Positions 42,827 through 51,209 of a stretch of DNA of 64,000 bases are shown piece by piece. A program made the translations under genes and the position numbers. The notes under the pieces were generated by a model. That model was given only the letters and a program-made list of their open reading frames with translations, was not told the origin of the DNA and ran no database searches. Source of the stretch: Paraburkholderia hiiakae (lineage in GTDB: Bacteria > Pseudomonadota > Gammaproteobacteria > Burkholderiales > Burkholderiaceae). The stretch is taken from assembly GCF_904848665.1 (NCBI RefSeq), contig NZ_CAJHCQ010000012.1, positions 124,001-188,000 of the forward strand, given 5' to 3'. Positions within the stretch are counted from its first letter, which is position 1. Each line of letters begins with the position of its first letter.

Positions 42827-43720
42827 ATGTCTGACCGATTGATTATAGACTGGCCCGCCTGGACCGCCTCGCCCGCTGGCAGGTATGTGCTCGGCTGGGA
42901 GCAGGAGCAACTCGACCGCGTGGTATCGAACGTATTCGGCTACCATGCGCTGCAGCTCGGCTTGCCGCAACTCGACGCCCTGCGCGAGAACCGCATGTCG
43001 TGCCGCGGCCTCGTGCTCGACGCCGCCAGTGCGGCAAGCGCCCCCTACTCCGCACCCGGTGCATCGGCGCATCCGCATCCGAACGGGGGGCAGACGATGC
43101 CCGGCGCGGGCGGCGCAACGCAAGACCGCAGCCCGGCTGCGGGCGAAACTTCGTTGCTACACGCGCCCGCCGGCCGCAGCACTGTATGGTGCGACTATCT
43201 CGATCTGCCGTTCGAGGCGCAGAGCGTCGACCTCATCGTGATGCCGCACACGCTCGAATTCACGAGCGACCCGCACCGCCTGCTGCGCGAAGCCGAACGC
43301 GTGCTGATGCCCGAAGGGCAATTGCTGATCGTCGGTTTCAACTCGCTTTCGCTGTGGGGCGCGCGCCAGTCGGTCGGCAAGCTGACCGGCCATCCGTTCC
43401 TGCCCGCGCGCCAGGACCTGATCGCCTTCACACGCCTGAAAGACTGGATCAAGCTGCTTGGCTTCGAGCTTGAACGCGGGCGCTTCGGCTGCTATCGTCC
43501 GCCGCTCGCGACGGATCAGTGGCTCGGCCGCTACGGCTTCATGGAAGCCGCGGGCGACCGCTGGTGGCCGATTTTCGGCGCTATCTATATGGTGACGGCG
43601 ATCAAGCGCGTGCGCGGCATGCGCCTCGTCGGGCCACGGAAGGTCAAGAAGCCGGTGCTGGCCGCGAGCCTTAAGCCTGCGGCCACCACCCCTTCCCCAA
43701 CACGCAACAAGGACACATGA
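42827..43720 (+). CDS. Class I SAM-dependent methyltransferase (YafS-like)
   Basis: A 297-residue protein with a late Rossmann part clearly seen (LIVMPHTLEFTSDPHRLLREAERVLMPEGQLLIVGFNSLSLWG), matching the YafS-like group found between gloB and rnhA in many proteobacteria. Residues about 68-120 are a Pro/Gly/Ala/His-rich stretch between the normal strand-1 region and VWCDYLDLPFE; this looks like a low-complexity insertion. The glycine motif of SAM sites is hard to place, so activity is uncertain. The stop overlaps the rnhA start by 4 bases (ATGA). Confidence 0.8.
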   Translation: MSDRLIIDWPAWTASPAGRYVLGWEQEQLDRVVSNVFGYHALQLGLPQLDALRENRMSCRGLVLDAASAASAPYSAPGASAHPHPNGGQTMPGAGGATQDRSPAAGETSLLHAPAGRSTVWCDYLDLPFEAQSVDLIVMPHTLEFTSDPHRLLREAERVLMPEGQLLIVGFNSLSLWGARQSVGKLTGHPFLPARQDLIAFTRLKDWIKLLGFELERGRFGCYRPPLATDQWLGRYGFMEAAGDRWWPIFGAIYMVTAIKRVRGMRLVGPRKVKKPVLAASLKPAATTPSPTRNKDT

Positions 43721-44166
43721 GCACACCCGACTTCGTCGAAATCTTCACCGACGGCGCCTGCAAGGGCAACCCGGGCCCCGGTGGCTGGGGCGCACTGCTG
43801 CGCTTCGGCGCGCAGGAAAAGGAACTGTTCGGCGGCGAGGCCGGCACGACCAACAACCGTATGGAGTTGATGGGCGTGATCGCAGCACTCGAAGCGCTCA
43901 AGCGTCCGTGCAAGGTGATCGTGCACACCGACTCGCAGTATGTGCAGAAGGGCATCAGCGAGTGGATTCACGGCTGGAAGAAGAAGAACTGGATGACGGC
44001 CGCCAAAACGCCGGTCAAGAACGACGACCTTTGGAAACGCCTGGACTCGCTCGTCGGCCAGCACGAGATCGAGTGGCGCTGGGTGAAGGGTCACGCCGGC
44101 CACCCGGAGAACGAGCGCGCCGACGCGCTCGCGAACCGCGGCGTCGCCACGCTCGCCGGACACTGA
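43717..44166 (+). CDS. rnhA: Ribonuclease HI
   Basis: A 149-residue RNase HI that cuts the RNA of RNA-DNA hybrids. The four acidic residues can be placed: Asp12 in FTDGACKGNPGPGGW, Glu50 in NNRMELMG, Asp72 in HTDSQYV and a C-terminal Asp in ERADALAN after the His of GHAGHPENE. The start codon overlaps the upstream methyltransferase stop, so the two are translationally coupled. dnaQ follows after 57 bases. Confidence 0.97.
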   Translation: MSTPDFVEIFTDGACKGNPGPGGWGALLRFGAQEKELFGGEAGTTNNRMELMGVIAALEALKRPCKVIVHTDSQYVQKGISEWIHGWKKKNWMTAAKTPVKNDDLWKRLDSLVGQHEIEWRWVKGHAGHPENERADALANRGVATLAGH

Positions 44167-44223
44167 GACCGCTTTCTGAGACCGCCTCGCGCGGCTGACC
44201 CACGCTTTCACGCTTTACAAGAC

Positions 44224-44970
44224 ATGCGCCAGATCATTCTCGATACCGAAACCACCGGCCTGAACGCCCGCACGGGCGACCGCATCATCGAAATCGGCTG
44301 CGTCGAGCTGGTGAACCGCCGGCTCACCGGCAACAACCTGCACTTCTATGTGAACCCGGAGCGTGACAGCGACCCGGGCGCACTCGCCGTGCACGGTCTC
44401 ACGACCGAATTCCTCTCCGACAAGCCAAAGTTTGCCGAAGTCGCGGACGAGATCCTCGACTTCATTCGCGACGCGGACATCATCATCCACAACGCGCCGT
44501 TCGACATCGGCTTTCTCGACGCCGAGCTCGCGCAGCTCGGCAAGCCGGGGTTCAAGGAGCATTGCGGCGAGGTGATCGACACGCTTGTGCAGGCCAAGCA
44601 GATTTTCCCCGGCAAGCGCAATTCGCTCGACGCCCTGTGCGATCGCTTCGGCATCAGCAACGCGCACCGTACGCTGCACGGCGCGCTGCTCGACTCGGAA
44701 CTGCTCGCCGAGGTCTATCTCGCGATGACGCGTGGCCAGGAAAGCCTCGTCATCGACATGCTGGGCGAGCATGCCGCGCCCGGTGCGGCCGCTGCGCCGC
44801 GCGTGCAGCTCGAGTCGATCGATCTGCCGGTGATCATGGCGAGCGACGAAGAAGTCGCCGAACACAACGGCGTCCTCGATGGTCTCGACAAGGCAATCAA
44901 AGGGACGTCGGTTTGGCGCACCGAACCCGCCCCCGCCGAAGCAAATTTGGCCGATGCGCAAAATGCTTAA
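44224..44970 (+). CDS. dnaQ: DNA polymerase III epsilon subunit (proofreading exonuclease)
   Basis: A 248-residue DEDDh 3'-5' exonuclease. Exo I is ILDTETTGLNARTGDRIIEIGCVE, Exo II HNAPFDIGFLDAEL, and Exo III HGALLDSELLAEVY with the catalytic His in NAHRTLHG. The C-terminal tail after residue 185 is expected to bind the DnaE polymerase subunit. It is last in the methyltransferase-rnhA-dnaQ set and is followed directly by the tRNA-Val promoter. Confidence 0.97.
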   Translation: MRQIILDTETTGLNARTGDRIIEIGCVELVNRRLTGNNLHFYVNPERDSDPGALAVHGLTTEFLSDKPKFAEVADEILDFIRDADIIIHNAPFDIGFLDAELAQLGKPGFKEHCGEVIDTLVQAKQIFPGKRNSLDALCDRFGISNAHRTLHGALLDSELLAEVYLAMTRGQESLVIDMLGEHAAPGAAAAPRVQLESIDLPVIMASDEEVAEHNGVLDGLDKAIKGTSVWRTEPAPAEANLADAQNA

Positions 44971-44978
44971 AAAAGGGC

Positions 44979-45007
44979 TTTACAAGATCGGAAACGCCCT
45001 GCATAAT
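44979..45007 (+). promoter_or_regulatory. Promoter of tRNA-Val
   Basis: TTTACA and CATAAT are spaced by 17 bases and end 12 bases before the tRNA. The GC-rich CCCTG near the -10 differs from a strict stringent discriminator. Confidence 0.8.
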
Positions 45008-45019
45008 CTCAATCTCTTC

Positions 45020-45094
45020 GGGTGGTTAGCTCAGCGGTAGAGCACTGCCTTCACACGGCAGGGGTCACTGGTTCGATCCCAGTACTACCCACCA
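45020..45094 (+). tRNA. tRNA-Val (anticodon CAC)
   Basis: A 75-base cloverleaf including encoded CCA. Acceptor arms GGGTGGT/ACTACCC pair with one G-T; the D-arm has GCTCAGCGGTAGAGC; the anticodon stem CTGCC/GGCAG encloses TTCACAC with anticodon CAC; the T-arm has GGTTCGATCCC. It reads GTG valine codons. Confidence 0.97.
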
Positions 45095-45131
45095 GAATTC
45101 CTGGTGTTGGTAACGACAAACACCGAAGAAT

Positions 45132-45168
45132 AAAAGGCCTCGTTGCGAAAGCAACGAGGCCTTTTGCT
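45132..45168 (+). terminator. Terminator of tRNA-Val
   Basis: The 15-base arms 45132-45146 and 45151-45165 pair perfectly around a GAAA tetraloop, and the right arm ends in CTTTTGCTTT. Confidence 0.95.
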
Positions 45169-45243
45169 TTGGGCTTCCGCTTTGCGCGAGACAAAACGAC
45201 ATTGAACACTCCACTCGCGCGCCCCACTGAGGAATTCCCTGCC

Positions 45244-45266
45244 CTACCCGGTTGGGGGGGTCACCC
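45244..45266 (+). promoter_or_regulatory. G-rich motif shared with the CoA-ligase promoter
   Basis: CTACCCGGTT followed by a G-run and then TCACCC closely resembles 54463-54487. It lies about 260 bases upstream of the MFS gene and could be a site for the MalT-like regulator encoded at 51611. Confidence 0.4.
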
Positions 45267-45357
45267 AGGGTGGCCTGACTCCTAAGGTAACGCCAGACAC
45301 AGGCAACGCCGAAGCGCGAATCAGATTCGGAAAGCGCGCGCGGACAAGGAGACATCA

Positions 45358-45420
45358 TGAAAGCAATGGGCGTCACGGCTCCCCCCTCCCATCCCGAATT
45401 CGCGGCATCCCCGTACTGAA
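45358..45420 (+). CDS. Possible 20-residue small ORF or leader peptide
   Basis: ATG 45358 is preceded by AAGGAG at 5 bases spacing and encodes 20 residues starting MKAMGVTAPPSHPEF before a TGA. It lies 104 bases before the MFS gene. It could be a leader peptide, or the surviving 5' end of a lost gene. No family is recognised; only the strong ribosome site supports it. Confidence 0.35.
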
Positions 45421-45524
45421 CCAACCCACAGCACCGGCCGCTGCGCGTACAAGCCTTCGCCAGTCCGGTCGCGCCCTGGCGTTGCCCCTATCAGCCGGCG
45501 CCAGCCGATACAACGAGATTGCCC

Positions 45525-46826
45525 ATGCTCAGCTCAACTTCCTGGCAGCCAAAGTCCGCCTGGACCAACACGGCCCTCCTCACCGGACTCTCCACGATCA
45601 ACTTTCTCGACAAGATCGTCCTGGGCATGGTCGCCGTGCCGCTCATGACCGAGATGCATCTCTCGCCGGCGCAATTCGGCTTTGTCGCCGGCAGCTTTTT
45701 CTGGCTCTTCTCAACTTCGACCGTGCTCGTCGGTTTCCTCTCGAATCGTGTCCCGACGCGCTGGATCCTGCTCGCCATGGGCGCAAGCTGGGCGCTGTTG
45801 CAGATACCCCAGGCGTTCACCACGAGCGCGTTCGCGCTGCTGCTCTGTCGCGTGATTCTCGGCGCGGCGGAGGGCCCCTCGTTTCCGGTCTCCGTCCACT
45901 CGCTCTTCAAGTGGTTCCCGGACCACAAACGCAGTCTCCCCGTGGCCGTCATCAATCAGGGCGCGGTCGGCGGCATGGTGCTCGCCGGGCTCGTGATTCC
46001 CGCGATCACGCAGCGCTGGGGCTGGCGCACGAACTTCTTCGTGCTAGCCGTGGTGGGCGCGCTCTGGTGCGCGCTGTGGCTGGCCTTTGGCCGCGAAGGC
46101 ACGCTCGACGTCGTGCGGCGCAAGCAGCGCGAACCGGCCGCTGCCAGCACCGTGGCCGCGCCGCTGCCCTATCGCAGAATCCTCACGGACGCGTCCGTTC
46201 TCTCGGTCTTTCTGCTCGGCTTCGTGGCCTACTGGCTGCTTGGCCAGACCATCACGTGGTTGCCCACCTATCTCGAGAAGGGACTCGGTTTCGGCAGCAT
46301 CGCGTCGGGACGCCTCTTCGCACTCGTCATCGCACTCGCGGCGCCAGTCAATATCGGCCTGAGCGCGCTTTCGCAACGCATGCTCCGGCACGGCGCGACC
46401 TCGCGCGAAGCCCGCGTACGGCTCATGTGCGCTGTCATGATCGCGGGCGCACTCCTCTTCTTCGCTTTAGCGACGATCGACCTGACGCCCATGCAAAAGG
46501 TGCTCTGCTATGCCGTTGCCGCCGCGCTGCCTACTTTCTGCTTGACGCTCGCCCCCACCATGCTCGCCGAAATGGTGCCGCTCGCCCAGCGCGGCTCGGT
46601 CATCGCGATCAATACCGCGGTGGCGAGCCTCGGCGCGGCGATCGGGCCAGCTCTCGTCGGCCGGCTCGTCCAGTCGTATGCCGCGACGGGCGCGCACGCC
46701 TACGAAGTCGCCATCGCAGTGACGGCGACGCTGCTGGTCGCCGCCGCGCTCGTGGCGCTGCGCTGGCTGCACCCCGAACGTTCGCTGCGCGCAGCTGGCA
46801 AGGACACGGCGCCACTCACGGCCTGA
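45525..46826 (+). CDS. MFS transporter (anion:cation symporter-like)
   Basis: A 433-residue major facilitator protein with about 12 hydrophobic segments. The N-terminal half reads TGLSTINFLDKIVLGMVAVPLM and the loop 2-3 region FLSNRVPTRWILLAMG; RVILGAAEGPSFPVSVHSLFKWFPDHKRS is typical of the anion:cation symporter family, which carries organic acids such as aromatic carboxylates, tartrate or glucarate. ATG 45525 is chosen over a TTG at 45519. It begins a rightward group with the dioxygenase and aldehyde dehydrogenase genes, and its probable substrate is their pathway's starting compound. Confidence 0.88.
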   Translation: MLSSTSWQPKSAWTNTALLTGLSTINFLDKIVLGMVAVPLMTEMHLSPAQFGFVAGSFFWLFSTSTVLVGFLSNRVPTRWILLAMGASWALLQIPQAFTTSAFALLLCRVILGAAEGPSFPVSVHSLFKWFPDHKRSLPVAVINQGAVGGMVLAGLVIPAITQRWGWRTNFFVLAVVGALWCALWLAFGREGTLDVVRRKQREPAAASTVAAPLPYRRILTDASVLSVFLLGFVAYWLLGQTITWLPTYLEKGLGFGSIASGRLFALVIALAAPVNIGLSALSQRMLRHGATSREARVRLMCAVMIAGALLFFALATIDLTPMQKVLCYAVAAALPTFCLTLAPTMLAEMVPLAQRGSVIAINTAVASLGAAIGPALVGRLVQSYAATGAHAYEVAIAVTATLLVAAALVALRWLHPERSLRAAGKDTAPLTA

Positions 46827-46921
46827 AAGAATACGTCACGCGTTAAGTTCGAACCGTAATGCGTGAGCCGCTAACGGCCGCGCACGACGACTGCAGATAC
46901 CTATCGTCAATGGAGAATCAC

Positions 46922-47836
46922 ATGCAAGCAACCGTTAGCGAACCTAACGAGTTTCAGGCCAGCGCAGCCGACACCGAAAGCTGGCCTTTCACGCTCATGC
47001 GGCATACACCGACCATCGGCGCCGAGATCGGCGGCATCGACTTGCGCGAGCCACTCGGCGACGCCACCTGCAGGGCCCTGCGCCGCGCGCTGCTCAAGTA
47101 CAAGGTGCTGTTCTTCCGCGACCAGGACATCACGCCCGCGCAGCACGTGGCCATCGCGCGCCGCTTTGGCGAACTGGAAGTCCACCCCACGTTTCCGCAT
47201 CACCCGGATCACCCCGAACTCGTCATTCTTGGGCGCAACGATTCGAAGCGCGGGCGCGAGAATCTCTACCACTCCGACGTGTCATGGCGCGAAATACCTT
47301 CGATGGGGTCGATGCTGCGCTGTGTGGCGTGCCCCGAGGTGGGCGGCGACACCATGTGGATCAACATGGTCGCAGCCTACGAGGGCCTGCCAGAAGACGT
47401 CAAGACACGCATTGCGAATCTCACGGCCGTCCACGATTTCCTGCCGTTGTTCGGGATTGTCATTCCAGAAGATCAGCATGCCGAAATGAGAAAGCGCTTT
47501 CCGCCTGCCACGCATCCCGTGGTGCGCACGCACCCGGAAACGGGTGAAAAGATTCTCTATGTCAACGAGGCGTTCACCACACATCTGGCGAACCACGGTC
47601 ACAAAACCGCGGACCAGTACCGCGTGGGCTTCGACTTCAAGCTCGCCGAAATGGAACTGCTGCAGTTGCTGTTCCGGCAGGCCCAGGTGCCCGAGTATCA
47701 GGTGCGGCTCAAGTGGCGCCCGAACACGATCGCCTTCTGGGACAACCGGTCGTGCCAGCACTACGCCATTCAGGACTACTACCCCGCCGTGCGGCACATG
47801 ATGCGCGCGACCATCATCGGCGATCGGCCGGCTTGA
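46922..47836 (+). CDS. TauD/TfdA-family Fe(II)/2-oxoglutarate dioxygenase
   Basis: A 304-residue non-haem iron dioxygenase. The facial triad is His117 and Asp119 in YHSDVSW and His280 in CQHYAIQDY; Arg295 in MMRATIIGDRP should bind 2-oxoglutarate. Enzymes of this family hydroxylate next to a heteroatom (taurine, alkyl sulfates, aryloxyalkanoates), and the product then falls apart to an aldehyde or keto compound. The start is ATG 46922, with GGAG 6 bases upstream; 46910 is a poorer choice. The aldehyde dehydrogenase gene follows after 31 bases, which fits an aldehyde product. The substrate is unknown. Confidence 0.9.
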   Translation: MQATVSEPNEFQASAADTESWPFTLMRHTPTIGAEIGGIDLREPLGDATCRALRRALLKYKVLFFRDQDITPAQHVAIARRFGELEVHPTFPHHPDHPELVILGRNDSKRGRENLYHSDVSWREIPSMGSMLRCVACPEVGGDTMWINMVAAYEGLPEDVKTRIANLTAVHDFLPLFGIVIPEDQHAEMRKRFPPATHPVVRTHPETGEKILYVNEAFTTHLANHGHKTADQYRVGFDFKLAEMELLQLLFRQAQVPEYQVRLKWRPNTIAFWDNRSCQHYAIQDYYPAVRHMMRATIIGDRPA

Positions 47837-47867
47837 GCTCGTACTCACGCGACCTGGGAAATGCATC

Positions 47868-49298
47868 ATGAAAACATTGAACCGCTTCTATATCGACGGA
47901 CAGTGGGTCGAGCCGGCGCAGCAAGGCGCGCGCGCTCGCTCATTCGATATCGTCGATCCCGCCAGCGAAGAGCGCATCGGCACGCTCGCCATGGGCAATG
48001 ACGAGGACGCCGACCGCGCTATCGCCGCCGCGCGCGCCGCCTTTCCCGCGTGGTCGGAGACGAGCCGCGAAACGCGGATCGCCCTGCTCGAGCGCATCGC
48101 CGCAATCTATCAGCGTCGCCTGCCCGAAATCGCCGAAGCCGTGCGCCAGGAAATCGGCGCACCGGTCTCGCTGTGCAATGCGTTGCAGGCACCGATTGGC
48201 CTCGCGCACCTGCACGCAACCATCGATGTCCTGCGCGACTTCCCGTTCGAAACGACGAACGGCAAGAGCTATGTGCGGCGCGAGGCGATCGGCGTCGCCG
48301 CCCTCATCACACCATGGAACTGGCCGCTGAACCAGATCACGGCCAAGGTCGCCCCCGCGCTCGCCGCGGGCTGCACGGTCGTGCTCAAGCCTTCGGAAAT
48401 CGCGCCGCTCGATGCGATGATCTTCGCCGAGATTCTCCACGAGGCCGGTGCGCCCGCGGGCGTCTTCAACATGGTGTTCGGCGAGGGCCGCACCGTGGGC
48501 GCGCGGCTCGCCTCGCATCCGCAGGTGGACATGGTTTCCATCACGGGTTCGACGCGCGCGGGCGTGGAAGTGGCGATCGGCGCCGCGCCCACGGTCAAGC
48601 GCGTCACGCAGGAGCTAGGCGGCAAGTCCGCCCTGCTCGTCCTCGACGACGCCGATCTGGCGTCCGCCGTGGCGAGCGGCGTCGCGCAGTGCATGGTGAA
48701 TTCCGGTCAGACCTGCATCGCGCCCACCCGCATGCTGGTGCCGCGCGCACGCTACGACGAAGCGGTCACCATCGCGGCGGCGGCCGCGAATGCGTTGACG
48801 GTCGGCGATCCGGCTGACCCGGCCACGCGCATGGGCCCCATCTCGAACCGCGCCCAGTACGACAAAGTGCAGCGCATGATCGAGACGGGCATCGCAGAAG
48901 GCGCGCACGTGGCGGCGGGCGGCCCGGGCCGCCCGTCCGGGCTCTCGCGCGGCTTCTACGCGCGGCCCACGATCTTCGCCGGCGTACACAACGACATGGC
49001 GATCGCACGCGAGGAAATCTTCGGCCCCGTGCTCGCGATGATTCCCTACGACGATGAAGAAGACGCCATCCGGATCGCGAACGACAGCCCCTACGGGCTT
49101 GCGGGCTATATCGCGACGAGCGATCCGCAGCGTGCGCGCAAGGTGGCGGCGCGACTGCGCGTAGGTTCGGTGCGCATCAACGGCGCGATGCTCGATGTGA
49201 CCGTGCCGTTCGGCGGCTACAAGACCTCCGGCAATGGCCGCGAGTACGGCGCCGAAGGGCTGGCCGAGTTCCTGGAGTGCAAGTCGGTGACGATGTAA
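47868..49298 (+). CDS. NAD(P)+-dependent aldehyde dehydrogenase
   Basis: A 476-residue aldehyde dehydrogenase. Catalytic Cys283 is in NSGQTCIAPTRM, the general base Glu249 in TQELGGKSA, the cofactor loop is ITGSTRAG, and the N-terminal TPWNWPLNQ motif holds the oxyanion Asn. It converts an aldehyde to an acid. Position directly after the dioxygenase suggests it takes that enzyme's aldehyde. A terminator closes the MFS-dioxygenase-ALDH group. Confidence 0.93.
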   Translation: MKTLNRFYIDGQWVEPAQQGARARSFDIVDPASEERIGTLAMGNDEDADRAIAAARAAFPAWSETSRETRIALLERIAAIYQRRLPEIAEAVRQEIGAPVSLCNALQAPIGLAHLHATIDVLRDFPFETTNGKSYVRREAIGVAALITPWNWPLNQITAKVAPALAAGCTVVLKPSEIAPLDAMIFAEILHEAGAPAGVFNMVFGEGRTVGARLASHPQVDMVSITGSTRAGVEVAIGAAPTVKRVTQELGGKSALLVLDDADLASAVASGVAQCMVNSGQTCIAPTRMLVPRARYDEAVTIAAAAANALTVGDPADPATRMGPISNRAQYDKVQRMIETGIAEGAHVAAGGPGRPSGLSRGFYARPTIFAGVHNDMAIAREEIFGPVLAMIPYDDEEDAIRIANDSPYGLAGYIATSDPQRARKVAARLRVGSVRINGAMLDVTVPFGGYKTSGNGREYGAEGLAEFLECKSVTM

Positions 49299-49308
49299 GC
49301 CTTAAAGA

Positions 49309-49336
49309 GAAACGGGACCGTTCACGGTCCCGCTCT
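49309..49336. terminator. Bidirectional terminator between the ALDH and BON genes
   Basis: The arms CGGGACCG and CGGTCCCG (49313-49332) with loop TTCA are extended by flanking AGAG/CTCT pairing, between convergent gene ends. Confidence 0.7.
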
Positions 49337-49360
49337 TCCCGCACATGCTGGATCGAAGCC

Positions 49361-49750
49361 TTAGAACGTCGAAAGCGTCAGCGTGTTCTCCACCGTGGTC
49401 ACGCCAGCCACGCCCTGGACGATCCGCGTCGCCTGATCGATCTGCGCCTGCTCCGGCACCCATCCCTCCAGCTTCACCGCCCCATTGCTCGCGCGCACGG
49501 TAATGCCGCCCGCGCGTAGTCCCTTCGCTTTCGCGAGCGCGTTCAGCACGCGCCGGCGCAGCGAGCGGTCGGCTGCCTTCTGCGAAGTCGGCGTTGCGCT
49601 GGTGGCTGAAGAAGAAGCTGCCGCGGCGGGAGCAGCGGGCGCGGAAGACGCCGCTCCGCTGTCCTGCGCATGAGCCTGCAAAGAGGCAGCAAAAAAAGCA
49701 GCAAAAAGCGTGGCCACGGCTAGCGCGCGGCCGTTGCGAATGACATCCAT
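49361..49750 (-). CDS. Exported BON-domain protein
   Basis: A 129-residue protein. A signal peptide (about residues 1-28, ending LQAHA) is followed by an Ala/Ser/Pro linker and one BON domain (about 62-129) with the typical GGITVRASNGAVKLEGWVPEQAQIDQATRIVQGVAGVTTVENTLTL. BON domains bind phospholipids or other envelope partners and occur in OsmY-like periplasmic proteins. An AGGAGG ribosome site precedes the ATG. It follows the porin gene on the same strand after 58 bases. Confidence 0.9.
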   Translation of the reverse strand: MDVIRNGRALAVATLFAAFFAASLQAHAQDSGAASSAPAAPAAAASSSATSATPTSQKAADRSLRRRVLNALAKAKGLRAGGITVRASNGAVKLEGWVPEQAQIDQATRIVQGVAGVTTVENTLTLSTF

Positions 49751-49808
49751 CCTGGTCCCTCCTCGTTGATTGCGAATTGCGGCCGCGCCGAAGCGCGGCG
49801 TTGCCTTG

Positions 49809-50924
49809 TCAGAAGCGATGCGTCATACCGAGCACCGCGAGCACCTGTTTCGTATCTGCGCTCGTGACCGCAACGCCTGGCCAGCTCATCGTCGCGGTGC
49901 CGTTGTTCTTCAGGTAGCCCGCGCGCATATAAAGCGACGTGCGCTTGGAAAGACTGTGGTCGTATCCGATCTGCACGCCCGGCGTGTTGTCGTGCGCGCC
50001 GCGCACGTTGCGCTCGATCCCGGCGATCTCGACCGTGTCGGCCGGCGAGGCCTGAATCGTCGCGCCGAACTCCATGACGCTCGACGACTTGCCCGCGCCG
50101 AGCAAGGCCGCGAACGAGTGCGCCGGCGCGTCGTGCGGTTTGTTGTACGAATAATTGAACTGCAGGTTGACGATGCCAATGCGGTAGCCAAGCGCGCCCG
50201 TGTAGTGCTCGGTGCCGAGCAAGTTGAGCGGGCCGGGCAACCCGGCGATCGTCTCCGTGCCGGGATGCTGATACTGGTAGGCGATGCCCGCGTAGAGCCC
50301 ATAGGCCGAATACGAGAGACCAAGATCGAGGAAGTTGCCTGAAGTCTGCGGCACCGGTTGGGTGATGGTGGCCGAGAAGGCGTACATCGCGTACAGCTGC
50401 AGGCCCGCGAGATTCGGCGATTTGTAGAGGACCGAATTGCTCGTGCGGCCCGTGACAGACTGACTGGCGAGCGTATTGCGATCGACCGCGAGCACGGCGG
50501 CGGAAAGCGGCGAAAGCACTTCGTTGCCGCGAAACGGATCGGTCGGATAGACGACCCAGAAGGTCGGCTGATACTGACGCCCGAACGTGAGCGAGCCGTA
50601 TTTGTCGTGCGTGAGTCCCACCCACGCCTGGCGGTAAAAGAGCGTGGTGGTATCCGCGAACAGACCGCCGTTGTTGATGTTGTATCCGGTCTCGACATCG
50701 AACGCGGCCTTCAACCCGCTGCCGAGATCTTCGTTACCCTTCAGGCCAAACATCGACCCGGTGTTCCCGCCGCTTCGCAGCGAATACGAATGATTGCCAC
50801 CGTTATCCAGATATTGCACGAACGTATCGGCCACACCGTACAACGTCACGCTCGACTGCGCCGCGGCGCTACCCGCCACCACTGCCAGCGTTGCTCCGCA
50901 AATTCCCTTGCTGATAAAACGCAT
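49809..50924 (-). CDS. Gram-negative porin (OmpC-like, Burkholderia type)
   Basis: A 371-residue outer-membrane porin. A signal peptide ends SAAA before QSSVTLYGVADTFVQY, the usual first strand in betaproteobacterial porins. The mature chain is beta-rich with alternating aromatic residues (YRQAWVGLTHDKYGSLTFGRQYQ) and ends in the C-terminal Phe (GMTHRF) required for outer-membrane assembly. The start at 50924 has AGGAG 7 bases upstream. Its neighbours suggest that it lets the substrate of the nearby catabolic genes through the outer membrane; this is inference. Confidence 0.95.
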   Translation of the reverse strand: MRFISKGICGATLAVVAGSAAAQSSVTLYGVADTFVQYLDNGGNHSYSLRSGGNTGSMFGLKGNEDLGSGLKAAFDVETGYNINNGGLFADTTTLFYRQAWVGLTHDKYGSLTFGRQYQPTFWVVYPTDPFRGNEVLSPLSAAVLAVDRNTLASQSVTGRTSNSVLYKSPNLAGLQLYAMYAFSATITQPVPQTSGNFLDLGLSYSAYGLYAGIAYQYQHPGTETIAGLPGPLNLLGTEHYTGALGYRIGIVNLQFNYSYNKPHDAPAHSFAALLGAGKSSSVMEFGATIQASPADTVEIAGIERNVRGAHDNTPGVQIGYDHSLSKRTSLYMRAGYLKNNGTATMSWPGVAVTSADTKQVLAVLGMTHRF

Positions 50925-51048
50925 GCACGTCTCCTCATTATGATTGCCGCGTGCAACATGCGCGGCGAATGTGTAACCCGTTCGGCACCGCGAGCCACAT
51001 GCGGCGCAGTTTTGCAGGGACATTCAGGGGGGCAACTACCCAAACGGA

Positions 51049-51139
51049 GTGGGGACGGGAATACCCCGAGCGGCAAGTGCTTCGCGGTTCATGACGCGAG
51101 GTGGCTGGAAACTGGCCACCCGCGCGGGGTGGGGACACC
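51049..51139. promoter_or_regulatory. Cluster of GTGGGGAC motifs and dyads in the porin upstream region
   Basis: GTGGGGACGGGA at 51049-51060 and GGTGGGGACACC at 51128-51139 are direct copies of a MalT-box-like G-rich motif. Between them GGTGGC/GCCACC (51100-51105 / 51115-51120) and CCACCC/GGGTGG (51116-51132) form dyads. The cluster is between the divergent porin and the DUF2889 remnant. Confidence 0.4.
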
Positions 51140-51209
51140 GCGCCGTGCGCCAGGCATCATCGCGATATCGCGCCTGTCGTTGCTCTGGCGCATTCAGGAG
51201 CGCAATCGC

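Larger units (their letters stand above)
45095..45524. other. Gene-poor spacer between tRNA-Val and the MFS gene
   Basis: Apart from the tRNA terminator, this stretch holds a G-rich motif beginning CTACCCGGTT at 45244 that recurs upstream of the CoA-ligase gene, and a 20-codon ORF with a strong ribosome site at 45358-45420. No larger gene is supported. Confidence 0.6.

Noticed and set aside
45020..45094. tRNA-Val as an integration site marking the left edge of an island
   Set aside because: No integrase, no duplicated tRNA 3' end within the window, and codon use of the following genes is like that of their neighbours. The right border, if any, could be outside the window.
50358..51209. Open plus-strand frame running through the porin gene into the DUF2889 remnant
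   Set aside because: Its upstream part is antisense to the porin. Only the segment after the AGGAG/ATG at 51210 has a family match.
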